Positions 25,169 through 36,718 of a DNA stretch of 64,000 nt are shown piece by piece; position 1 is the first letter of the stretch, and each line of letters starts with the position of its first letter. A program made the translations under genes and the position numbers. The notes beneath the pieces were generated by a model, which saw only the letters and a list, made by a program, of their open reading frames with translations, ran no database searches and had not been told where the DNA came from. The DNA is from Rhabditoides inermis (lineage: Eukaryota > Nematoda > Chromadorea > Rhabditida > Rhabditidae), in assembly GCA_963966185.1 (NCBI GenBank), contig CAWZYM010000305.1, positions 386,001-450,000 of the forward strand, written 5' to 3'.

Positions 25169-25658
25169 ATTATCTTTTAAAAGTACTTCCGTAAAAAGTG
25201 TTGTTTGTGTTAACCTGATTCAAGAAAAGCGCATGCATATATTATTAATTTTCGAAAAATCAAATCGTAAACACCTGAACATGAAAACTAACACAAACTT
25301 GCTCTTTCAAAACGTTGAATAATTTTTGAATAATTAATGTTGAATAATTCCATGTTTTGTTTTTTTTGACATTTATACCTGAAACATTGAGTCAAACAAC
25401 ATCACGAATAACATTTTATTTTACTGATAAACCATAAATAATAAACCGCAAAAAACACTAAATAAACAAAACAATCGTATTATTCTGAATGTTACGTGTA
25501 ACTATTCTATATTCGTTTGAAAGAGCAAGTTTGTGTTAGTTTTCATGTTCAGGTGTTTACGATTTGATTTTTCGAAAATTAATAATATATGCATGCGCTT
25601 TTCTTGAATCAGGTTAACACAAACAACACTTTTTACGGAAGTACTTTTAAAAGATAAT
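25169..25658. mobile_element. Foldback/MITE-like element with about 146-bp inverted arms
   Basis: The left arm (25169-25314) is repeated almost perfectly as its reverse complement at 25514-25658, with about 200 nt of AT-rich loop. The termini read ATTATCTTTTAAAAGTAC. No transposase frame is present and I could not define a target-site duplication. A related terminus occurs twice in an intron of prominin-like gene A (28051-28280), so this is a local repeat family. Confidence 0.8.
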
Positions 25659-26685
25659 CTCTATGTTTCAGGTCTTCCCTATTACATGTAATTTTACAGT
25701 CTCGCTTTTATGTTCACCACTGCGGTCCTGCACTGATGATGCCTCAGCAGGCAGTACCCCCCGCAGTGGTCGCTATCAGATAGTACTTTTAGTAGTCAAC
25801 TAGTCTAAGTAATTCTACTTGTAAGCCTGTCTGCAGGTTAAAGGGTCGAAACAGGATTCCGTTACGTATCTAGCTATTATGTTCTACTAACTGATCTTCT
25901 ATCTACAGTGACAGGTGTTTGACGTGTGAACGCCGGTCAACCCAGACCCTACCTGTTAGGGACATCCGCATGAGCGGATGTGCCAACCCAGAGGACTTCG
26001 ATATAAACCACAAAACTGCTACCGTTGATAACGTACTTACCGCTGGACGACTACTTGCTACAGTGGCACACAGTACGTTGGATGCAAGTGAATACAAGAG
26101 ACCGAGTAGTGGCATCTTTATATAGCACAACAGACACACAACGCACTGGCGAGAATGGATGGAAGCAAGGTAGGGATATCGGCCGCGATGCCGAAGCCTA
26201 CGGTAGTACGCGGGGATGACACCCCTCAGTGGTCTGTGGTTGGACCGGTGGTCTCAGGACTGGCTACTGGGCATCAGCTACCGCCGTACTGAACCGACGA
26301 CCGAGTCGGAACGGGGGTTTATATAGGGAAGGGGGCGGGGCGGGAGCGTCGTCTTGACCAATGGGCGAGCGACGCGAGTCCCGCCTGTTCCCGCTTGTTA
26401 TCGGTAGATCACCCGCCGTGCCGGTGGCTGCAATCAGTGATCAGACTAGAGTCCAAGAAAGCATCTCTCACGCAGAGTGAGATGCGACAGACAGAGAGTG
26501 TCTCTCTGTCACACTACTTTGAAAAACCCTCATTGTTTGTTTGTTGCCGTGATGTTTGATCTCGACGCGTGCTGGAAGGTGGTAGAAGTGGAATCTGCAT
26601 ACACGTGCTAGTCTGGCGTCTGGATCGATTAGACAGTCGGGGAGGCATGGCTGGATCGGCGAGGGACGCGCTGTCATTCGGAACG
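25659..26685. other. Gene-free region before the prominin-like cluster
   Basis: Moderately GC-rich, unlike the AT-rich DNA before it, with several small hairpins (for example CATCCGCATGAGCGGATG at 25963-25980). One 68-residue open frame (25919-26125) has no recognisable domain. It may be the edge of an unidentified repeat. Nothing firm can be called. Confidence 0.4.
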
Positions 26686-29565
26686 ATGCGGCTGTTCAGA
26701 GGAGCCCTGCCACTAGCCCTGTCCGTTGCCCTCCCCTCCCTTCCCTTTCCTTCTCTCCCTGACCCCCTCTCCCTTCCAGCTGCCTCCTCGCGTCCCTCCT
26801 ATTCGCTGCCGCCACTGCCACCACCACCACCGACCCAGCCAAGCAGAAATGGGTGGCCGAAAAGAAAAAGAGTGCGTCCCCTCTTCTACTGGACTACTGT
26901 ATAGTACCGTATCTGCAGGCATGTGTAAGAAGACGTTGCCGGAAGTGTTGGCTCGCAGGAACGACAAGACGTCTGGTCTGGACGCGTGGGCGGAGACTAC
27001 GCTGGCGATCGTCGGTCCGAAGTCCAAGGACAAGCTCAGCCCCTCACTCGTCGTCAAGATCGTTGAGGTGCGGCCGAGATCCGTGTGTTGTGCACCCTGC
27101 ACTCATAGTGCCGTACGAAAAAAAAACGTAATCTTGATGGTAGAAAAACCCAAAAACCGTAGCGAAACAAATCTCACGATCAGTATTCAAAGTTATCGAA
27201 TTTCCGTGTTGTCACTTATGGCACCACAGTTGTGACCAATCAAGCTCAGCAATCGTCTCGTTTTGGGTTACATGGAAAACTGACGATGTCATCTACACGA
27301 CTGTAACGTCTTTCATATCGATGTCACGCAGTCAAGTGTGTCAAAGAGAGCGCTCAGTCGAATTGTATTGCGCGCAATGAACGCCGTGCAGCTACTGCAG
27401 TCTATGGTACTTACGCTATGATGATCTATGATAGTTACGCGCACTGCCCGACTTCTGGTGAGAGTCTTTCTCAGAGAAAACTCATCAGGGGAATCTGCAT
27501 AACTATCATACCGACTTCAAACATCGCGCATGATCACTATCACATCAGCATCAGCCAATTAGACTATCTATTGACTGCCTATAGGTTTTCATTATCAAAT
27601 CTTTATAAATTACAGGAGTTCACCGGCAAGAAGAAGCACGGGAAAGTGATGGATGAACTGATAGATCAGCTGAAGGAGAGGGTGTTTATGGTGAGATATA
27701 GAGAGATAGAGAGAGAGGGAGGGAGAGAGAGAGAATGTGGTTGCAGAAAACGGTGAGCTTGATTGTGATGGCTTCTCTGTTCATCCTCATCTCCTACATC
27801 CTCTCCTGTTCGTTCTGCTGCTGCTGTCGACCCAAGCCGCCCAAGAACATGGTAAGAGCATTCTGTGCAGCACTGTGTAGCAGAGTTATTGAATATTTCC
27901 AGAAGAGTCGCGCGGAGGGGGGAGGGGATGTGAAGGACGGAAGAGCGGAGTCTGGAGGTGACCCGGAGAAGAAGGAGCCGAGTCCCTATGGAGAGGCGCC
28001 CAGCACTAAGACGCTCGTGTGCAAGAAGGTACGGGGGAGGGAGGGGGAAAGATGGAGACTGCATGGTTTCGATTGATAAACTGCATGAGCTTTAGTTGCA
28101 TTACGTGTTACGTCCGGTAAAACAAACTCTTCTTGTACGGGAGTCCTTTAAAAAGATAATGCTTAAGATGGAGACTGCATGGTTTCGATTGATAAACTGC
28201 ATGAGCTTTAGTTGCATTACGTGTTACGTCCGGTAAAACAAACTCTTCTTGTACGGGAGTCCTTTAAAAAGATAATGCTTATTTAGGTGTGCCTGGTCCT
28301 TTTCTTCCTCATTGTGTTTGTGATGGGCGTGCTGGCTCTGGCCATGGCCTTCTACACCACCACCACATTCATCGACCATGTCGACACCCTCGAAAAGACT
28401 ATCCACAGACAGATCGATGGTCCGTTCGTTCATTTTCACTTGTCTCACACACCGAATGCAGACGTGGACCGCGAGTTGGAGCGTGTCATCTGCGCCGCGA
28501 ACACCAACATCAACCTCACCCCGCTCACACAATCCATCTCCACAACCGTCAGTCTTCACATATACATACATATCATACACGAAAGCCATCATGTCGTTCA
28601 GCTTCTTGTTCAGACTAGTACATTGGCGGATGATGTTGTTCGACGCTGGGATGACGTCGAAGATCGACGACGTGGAGACTGCGTTGAATGACGTGAAGGC
28701 GAAGCTCAATGCCGCCGTCGCCAGCATTGGCCCTCTCACGATGTCTATCTACAGTCTCGGAGAAATAGATGTGGGCTCACACTCATGTCTCTCGTCCCTC
28801 TCTCGTCCCTCTCTCTCTCCTCAACCTTTTATTTGCAGCTGTGTAGTGAATATGTGAGTACTCCCATTTACACTTCTTGCGTCACTCACTTCACCAACGC
28901 CGGAGTGGATAATGCGAAGCTGAGTTCGCAACTGACTGCGCCCGGAAGACCATCCGCCCAGCTGAACCAAGTCCAAGAGTACACTCAACTCACTGCAGAC
29001 GGTTCGTCATTACATCTTCGACCATAACTGTGTGTTCAGCAAGTCAACGGAAACACTGCTGCCAGCGAACTCAAGAACAAGAAGACCCAAGTGCAGACTA
29101 CTGTAAGAGGAGAGATAGAGAGAGGAAGAGATAGAGAGAGGAAGAGATAGAGAGATAGAGAGAGGAAGAGATAGAGAGAGGAAGGAGATAGAGAGAGGAA
29201 GAGATAGAGAGAGGAAGAGAGAGAGAGACGACAATCGCAGATCGACAGCAGCGTACAAACGGCACTCCAAACTGTGCCGAGCAAAAAGAAAGCGGCCATG
29301 GATAAGGTGAGTCACGCGGCTAGGATCACTAGGATGAGTGATGTCAGATGATCCCGCGCCTGTACAAGCTGCACACGGCGCGCACGAAGATGAACGAGAT
29401 GTTCGACAAGGTGGAGGAGTATAGGGGGATGGCATCGAAGGCGCCACTCGGCACCACAGTCTGGCTCTTCCTATTTGTGCTCTATGCCATCATCGTTATG
29501 GCGCTCCTATGCTGCGAAAAGTGCATCAAGAGTGAGTCTCCCCCCCCCCTCTCTCTCAGCCCCCT

Positions 29566-29610
<45 letters not shown>

Positions 29611-31191
29611 CCACCTCTCTGCAGACCACCTCAAGGCGAGCACTTGTGGTTGCGTGGTCGCTGTCCTCACTCTCCTTCTCGTCGTCTTTGCAGCTCTATT
29701 CATGGTGTGAGTGACAATCAACCTTTCAAACGACACTCATCCCATCTTCTATTGTGTATTGTAGTGTGTTTTCGGCGGCCGCGGGAGTGCTTCAATTCGG
29801 TTGTCTTCATGTGGGAGACTATACGACAGTCGGAGAGGTGGCCAAGATATTCACGAGGGACATGGACGCTCCATTCAATACAATCGACGTTGCGTCAGTC
29901 CCTCCCCTCTCCTTCCTCCCTCTCACGCTTGAGTGTTCAGGAAGACTCTGATGGGCTGCAAACAAGGCAAGACATATGGAGAAGTCATGGACCAAGTGAT
30001 TTCGAAAATGCTCAGTGATGGTGACTGCGCCTGGATCTGATGAACTCTTTTCATTTACTCTCATTTAGTCTCCAAGGAAGTGAATGACCAAATCTCGACA
30101 GCTACGAGTGACCAAGTGGGCCCTATGAACCAGCAGATTCAAACTGGCCTCGCAGATCTGCGATCAGTGATTGCGATGATAGCGGTGAGTGGGTGTCAGT
30201 GAGAGGATGGATGGATGGATGGATGGATTGCAGCCGCACCTGTCTGTCCCGGCTGACATGCCGACTGCCAGCACGTGTGGCATCTACGGGGGCAAGCCAG
30301 CCATCACGTGTGAGACACGCGCGCACATCCCCACCGCCCCCATCCAGCCTGCCAATGGAGCACAGATCGACATCGAGCAGATGCTACAGAGAAACACTCT
30401 CTTTGTCAACACGGAGACGACCGTCAACAACGAGTGGACCACCTTTGTGCGCGCCCTCCGCCCCCGCGCAGCTCATTTGATTGTTCAGGATGGCAACGTG
30501 GCAGCTCTGCTCAGCTCTCTCGCCACTCTCAACACTGCCCTCAGTGCACTCGACGGGGCTCTTGCATCCATCAATGTGGTATGAGCTGACATGGTTTCGT
30601 GGCTGATGCTCTAGCATTTCAGCAAACTGTCATCACTAATGCCAACGCGCGACTGAAGAACGCAGTGGCGACTGAGATGGCTAATTTGAAGGTACGCTAG
30701 TGACATCGACTCTTGATGAAGTAGTGTTCCAGACGTCTCTGGTTGGAGCTCTTCCGCAGTGCAAGGTCACAGTCATCTTCGAGAACGCTATTCGCGAGGT
30801 CTGCCCGCCTCTCACCATCCCTTTCGCAGCCATGGGGGCGGAGCAGTGTGAGTGTGACGATAGTTAGCACTTGTTGGTATGTTTTATGCGGTGAGTTGCA
30901 GTCCTGTCGATGGTGTCGCTGTTCATTCTGGGAATCGTGTCGTACTGCACGGCCAAGTACTACGTGCTGCTGTTCGTCCGTGCAGAGTGGGACAAGGACG
31001 GGCCGCCATCCAGCTATGTCAGCCTCAACCCCGCCGGCGCGTCCGCGTCCAATACCAACACTGCCGATCCCTCCTCCAACCCCGCTCCCGCTGCCGATCC
31101 CTCCTCCAACCCCGCTCCCGCTGCCGATCCCTCCTCCAACCCCGCCCCCGCTGCCGACGCCCCGCCCCCGGCCGCCCCGCCCCCTGTTTAG
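26686..31191 (+). CDS. Prominin-like five-TM membrane protein A (two unresolved frame conflicts)
   Basis: Signal peptide (ATG 26686, LCLLASLLFAAAT region), TM1 followed by a CSFCCCCRP Cys cluster (27747-27851), short cytoplasmic loop, TM2 (28287-28360), large extracellular loop 1, TM3 (29450-29510), TM4 (29640-29710), loop 2, TM5 (30905-30960) and a Pro/Ala-rich tail with three DPSSNPAPAA repeats (31067-31156). This topology and the Cys-rich turn are those of prominins, cholesterol-binding proteins of membrane protrusions. Exon lengths match paralogues B and C. The ATG at 26686 is preferred over 26647 because gene C has the same 35-nt first exon. Two places break frame. Exon 28614-28770 is 157 nt where B has 156, and exon 28839-29001 ends in phase 1 where the next exon needs phase 0 (an AAG acceptor at 29044 would fix the second). 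Either sequence error, unusual splicing or early decay. Confidence 0.72.
28051..28280. repeat. Tandem duplication, 116-bp unit, two copies
   Basis: The unit starting GATGGAGACTGCATGG at 28051 recurs at 28167 with no visible difference, filling most of the intron 28029-28286 of prominin-like gene A. Each copy ends TTTAAAAAGATAAT, resembling the terminus of the foldback element at 25658. Confidence 0.88.
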
Positions 31192-31671
31192 AAAGTGTCA
31201 CGCAGTAACAACAGTTTTTACACCAAACACAAATCTTCGATTGATTGACCTCGGTTTGATGCTTACTTTCCCCCACTGCCTTTTAATTTGTATGAATGCA
31301 AGAAGGTTGCGGATAAATGATCATTCGAATTAGGTCAAGTGGTCAAAACATGTGGTCAGATTTATGATGTCGCAACTCTAACAGAAAAGAAAAAGGGAGA
31401 AAGAGGAGGAGTGGAGACTGACTGCATGAAAAAGTATGAAAGAGTGGACTCGGACTACAGACAGCTCAATATGGATTTCTATGGGTGGAGAAAGGGAGGT
31501 AGAGAAGGTAGACGACGCGGACGACAGACAGCAAATGGAGTAGCAGAACGAGAATAGTCCCACAGGCTCCGTTCACGCTATCACTCCTCTATCAACTCTC
31601 TTTTCTATCGCTCGAAAAGTGATTTCATCAGAGATAAAATTCACAATACTCTTTATTATTGCACCCGTTGC
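31192..31671. other. Spacer between convergent prominin-like genes A and B
   Basis: No gene seen. TTTATT at 31652-31657 is AATAAA on the minus strand, only 15 nt past the stop of gene B, implying a very short 3' UTR for B. Confidence 0.5.
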
Positions 31672-31917
31672 TCACATGACATCGTTGGGATCGACAGTGA
31701 CATAGATCTGGTCAATGGCAGAGGGAGAGGGGGCGACGGGTTCGATGGAGGGAGCGGGGGAGGGACATCCGGGGGCGGGGCGATCCGAGGGAAACGCGAG
31801 CACGAAGTACTTGGACAGACAGAAGGACACCAGGCCGAGGAGCAGGACGCAGAAGATGCACACAACTGGAAGGAAGGCAGTTTGGAAGAAGCGGAGATAG
31901 AGAATGGGCAAGAGAGG

Positions 31918-31967
<50 letters not shown>

Positions 31968-33284
31968 TTCACACTGACACTGTTGTGTGGCGATGGTTGC
32001 GAAGGACCTCTCGAGTGGGGGACAGATGGCGACTACCGTATTCTCGTATATCACATCCATCGCACACTCTGGCAAAGAAGTGCGAAGAATCTTCTGCAAC
32101 AAGCATTGCGAATATCAGCAACGAGGTGTAGTAAGGTTTACCTGAATTCCCTGGATTTCCACCGCCAGAAGTCGAATGAGATCCGTAGTGATTTCGTCGA
32201 ATACGTCATCCTAAGTTATAAAAAGAATAGATACACCTGAACATGAAACATACGACTGAAATGGCGTCGAGTGCTGTGCTCAGATCGGAGATTGCTTCGC
32301 CCATTCGCTTGAGAGAAGCCATCGTCGTCTTCACTGATGCAGCCTGGAATTGGAAGTTGACTAAATATACACATTACTTATATGTACTTACCCAAGTGTC
32401 ATATGCGTCATTGGCATCACTCTCAGCGCTGATAAACGGTGCAGATCTATCCATGATGTAGTCTATTGACCAGGGATGGGGAACGCCTGTAAGAAGACAT
32501 GCACAACCGCTGGTGAGCGGAACGAGAGAATGAGAGACAAGGCGAGACAAGAGGTTTGGGATAGATATGTGATAGACGAGAAGTGGCGTACTAATAAGGG
32601 AAGATTCTTTAAGTCCGTTCCGCAGATGGCAGCTCATTCTCGATACTGAATTCCCCAGTATCCGACACGACTTCGGGTCAATCATCCCTCCGCCCACTCC
32701 AGACCACATCTGCTCCTAGAAAGCGAGAAGGGACCATCACGAGAGCTGAGAGAGAAGAGGGATAGGAGAGAGAGGGGAAGGGGGGAGAGAGAAGGGAGTG
32801 GAAGAGAGGGGGAGGGTGGAGATCTTACCGCTGCGTTGATCGCGATGTGTGCCTGTGTTATCTCTTGTTGCAATACTTTCAGTTGATCTTTCATCGTAGT
32901 TTTGTGAGGGGTGGAAACATTGTTCAGCTCAACTCGAGCCATGTCCGGGACTGGAAGATAGCTGTATCCTCCCCCTTCCCCCCCTTTTCCATCTCGTTTC
33001 CCTCTCAAACGTACTCTCGTTAAGACCGCTTTCCCAAATCGCCGACAGCACTTCACCGTACTTCTTGCCTTCATAGCATTTTGCTAGGACGTCACTGAAA
33101 AGAGTGGCAAGAGAAGGGGGAGGGCTGAGGAAAGGAGACGTACCCGAGATGCGTGCCGTTGAGGTGCGAATCGGGTGTGATGAGCACTGCCTCAGCCACC
33201 TTCCCAACTGACTCGTAGTCATGAGCGTGGAAACACGCCATCTGCGAGGCCCCCGTCAGAAACGAGAACAGACTGCAACGAGAG

Positions 33285-33321
<37 letters not shown>

Positions 33322-35817
33322 CCCCCTCTCTCTCTCTCTCTCTTCCCCCCTCTCTCTCTCTCTTCCTCTCTCACGTACACCATGAGGGTAGTGGGTAAGA
33401 GTATGAGAGTGAGAGTGAGCGACGAGAGGACACATGCAGAGGATCGTCCGCGCAAAGCATCTGTGCAAAATGAAGCTGAAGTTTGAAAAGAAGGCTGACT
33501 TTTGCGAAATAGCCTGGTTGCTGCTGTGAGAAAGAGGGCGATAGTAGCCAGTAGAACGATCAGTGCATTCGAAACGTGAAGAGTGTTGATGAGAGAACCC
33601 AGAAGCTGCTGGTACGTGTCCATATCCAACAGCATCTCAATGCAAAATGATTAGCAGAATAATAAGGATTGAATACCTGTTTCACTTTGTCTCTCGTTAG
33701 ATGGACTTCATACATGTACGGGAGAACCTAAAGTTTGCAAGTGACAAGAATAAACCAGACATTCCCTGACAATGTCAAGATTGTCTCTCTTTTGGTCTGG
33801 GAGCGTCTCAATTTGTTCGTTCACTGCCGTATCAATCTAGAAAACTATTTTGAGTTTCTATAAAATGATAATGCCATATGTACCTGAGTTTGAACTTCCG
33901 CTTTCGCCTCATCTAACTTCGCTCCGATATCGTCTTGAGCATCGAATTCCTGAAATAGTCTCGCTCACTCCTTCTCTCTTTAACACACCTTCTTCATACT
34001 GACAATGATGTCATGTGTAGGGGTGATTTTAGTCTTGGCGATTGAATCGAATGACACTTTCACATGCACATGCCCACCCGCAACTCTATGCATTAAATCA
34101 CTACAGTGTAGAGAGTCCCGCGACGAACAGAGCTGGAAGAGAACGGTAGAGAGACGGAGGGAGATAGAGAGAGAGGGAGGAAGAGAGATAGAAAGAGGCA
34201 GGGAGAGAGAAATATATAGAAAGGGAGGGACAGAGCCTATGCATCTAGCACCTTAGGCACTACTGTATACTTCATTTCATCGTGATTGTGTTGTCATATT
34301 CAGATATAACGATTCCGGATAAACGATTGATTGATTGGAGGGATAGACGAACTGACTGGGATTTGTGACATGATGTCCGTAGCGGCTTCGAACGTTTCAT
34401 AGAACCCAAGTGTAGTGTTTATGTTCATTTTGAGAACTGTGAGATGATCGGACAGAGTCATCACTTTTCCGATCATTGCACGAGGAAACACAAACGAGGC
34501 AAGACGACTGGTCTGAAACGGACACAAATGAATCGAATGCACTCTGAACAGCCCGCACATAATTCGTTATGCTTGTGACGACCGGCTCGATTTGGAGGGA
34601 CGCGTTCGCTGCACAGTAGACCTTCTCCATTTCCAGGTCGATGTCTAGAAGAGAAACTAATAAGTAGACATGACTATGATGGATATGTGCTGACTGTCGA
34701 TTTGTCGATTGACAGCCGTCTCGATGCCGGCCATGTGCTGTGAGTATGTGGTGGATGCGAGTATGGAGACTGCCATCGAGAGACCACCCACACACACGAT
34801 GGACACAAGAGACAGCAGCAGACACGCCCGCAATCAACCAGGCGTCTTCTTTCGACAACACGACTCTTACCTTCGCACACCCCGGTCCCTTCATTCCCTT
34901 CACTCCCTCTCCTCTCGTCTTCTTCTTTGGTGTAGCACTCCTTGGAGTGCCGGCAGTCTTATTCGACTCGAAATTCGACGACGACTGTTCTTTCGCAGTG
35001 TCCGCACCGCCCACCGCGCGATTCTAAAGTACAGTAGTCAAGCACAGCGTACAGTAACCCACTGGGTTGGGTCGGGGCCGCAGAAAGGTGCAGAAGAGAA
35101 CAGCAAGAACGAGAGAGGCGACACAGACGAGGACAGCAAACAGCATTGTGGCGGTGAGTTTCTGAATCCATCGATAAATCAATAATAATTATTAATGTCC
35201 CACGTGGAATATTGCGTGCTGGATGAATGCCCACATCTCCTCGTTCGCACTGTAGTCTTTCGCGCCCTTGGACAGATTCTGGAGGAATACTGTGTATGCC
35301 GTAATGACCTATACGCCGTACCTCAGTGACTCTCTTGATGAGGTCGAGATTGAGGTAGTCGTCGACATCCGGAAGAGTCGTCGCGAGAGCCGACTGAGCC
35401 CAGAACACAAGATGGTCCTGGAATAAAACGGATTGATTGTTTGAGGGAGGCAAAATGAGAGTGAGAGGGAAAAGAGGTAAAACGTAAAGATAACGGCGAT
35501 GCGCACCGTGCTCTCGCTGCCTAGCTGTTTGGGTGTGTGGATGGGTTTCTTGCACAGGCGAGCCCTCCTCCGGCCGATCCACTCAGTCCTAGCCCGGTCC
35601 TCGACAGTCAGAGGAGTGACGGCACGGGCGGGGGTGGAGGAGGAAGAGAGGACCAGGAGGGGGAGACATCTGGAAGAGGGAAGTGAGGGAGGGGGAGGAG
35701 GGAGGGAGGACCAGGAGGGGGAGACATCTGGAAGAGGGGAGTGAGGGAGGGGGAGGGGGGGGGAGGCAAGGGGATACACGACACTCACGCGAGGACTAGC
35801 CACCCCACGCCTCGCAT
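31672..35817 (-). CDS. Prominin-like five-TM membrane protein B
   Basis: Twenty-four minus-strand exons from ATG 35817 to TGA 31674, 849 residues, all in phase. Signal peptide MRGVGWLVLACLPLLVL, TM1 (35161-35063, LFAVLVCVASLVLAVLFC), basic/Ser-rich cytoplasmic loop (35023-34871), TM2 (34827-34740), loop 1 with the conserved CAAN motif, TM3 (33570-33510), TM4 (33440-33380), loop 2, TM5 (31850-31790) and a Pro-rich tail. Exon sizes 133, 86, 66, 82, 80, 122 and 69 nt recur in paralogues A or C. Oddity: the 43-nt intron 34870-34828 ends in GG, not AG. With the expected exon start at 34827 the TM2 segment ACLLLSLVSIVCVGGLSMA is restored and aligns with A and C. Inverted relative to its two paralogues. 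Confidence 0.82.
31926..31965. repeat. GA microsatellite in the last intron of prominin-like gene B
   Basis: Perfect (GA)n on the + strand, thus (CT)n on the gene strand, directly inside the donor at 31978. Confidence 0.95.
33288..33372. repeat. CT microsatellite in an intron of prominin-like gene B
   Basis: CT runs interrupted by two C tracts in the intron 33273-33378. Read on the gene strand it is (GA)n. Confidence 0.95.
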
Positions 35818-35930
35818 CGCTGGGGAATGATCGGGCGAATCATGGAACGGACACGTCTAGACGTGTGTTTTCTTGCACACGTGTCCCTCTGATTTCCACT
35901 TCCCTTCCCATTCCTGCCATTTCCTCTGCA

Positions 35931-36684
35931 ATGCGACGGCGGAAAGGTCGGCTACTGCTTCTGCTGTGCGTTCATGTTTCCGTGTCGATTTGTTTCTCCT
36001 ATCTGTTGTTGTGGTGACATAAACCCTTGTTCTTTCCAGAATCTCGCTCTTGTTTGTGGGAAGCTGTGCATCGAACACAACTGCGGACAAAGAGAAGGCG
36101 GCTTGGATATCTGCCAAAGAGAAGAGTGTGTTTCCATTCCCCTCTCTTTCTCTACCTCTTTTTACAGGCCTGTGTTCGGTGCCCCTGGCTCCTCCGGTCC
36201 TATCCTTCCCTCCTCCCTTTCCCTTCTCCTCATGGTCCAATCGCATGAAGAAGGTGGGTATTGTCAATGGACAAGCAATAGATTTATGAAAAAATCTATA
36301 GTCAGTTGATGAGTAATCGATAATCAATCGATAATAAACATGTTTGAGACATTCGGTCCGAGTCGCAGTCACACACTGTCCACCATCTTCATGAGTAAAG
36401 TCATGCGGGTGGGTCGATAATCAATCGATAATCGATCGATAACTAATCGATACTTTTCAGCACTTCTCTGGCAAAGAGAAGCAAAGCAATATCATAAAGC
36501 AGCTAAAGGACGAGATTGGAAGGCGCGTGTTCCAGGTAAGGTATACGGTACTCTGAGAACTACTGAAGCACCGTATTTCAGAAAGTATTCGCTCTCAACA
36601 TCACTGCCCTTACATTCATTGTGGTTGGATGGATACTCGCCATATCATTCTGTACATGTTGTCGACCGAAAACACCCAAGGAAA

Positions 36685-36718
<34 letters not shown>

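Noticed and set aside
25919..26125. 68-residue open frame in the spacer before the prominin-like cluster
   Set aside because: No recognisable domain, no splice partners, and small hairpins in the region suggest repeat DNA.
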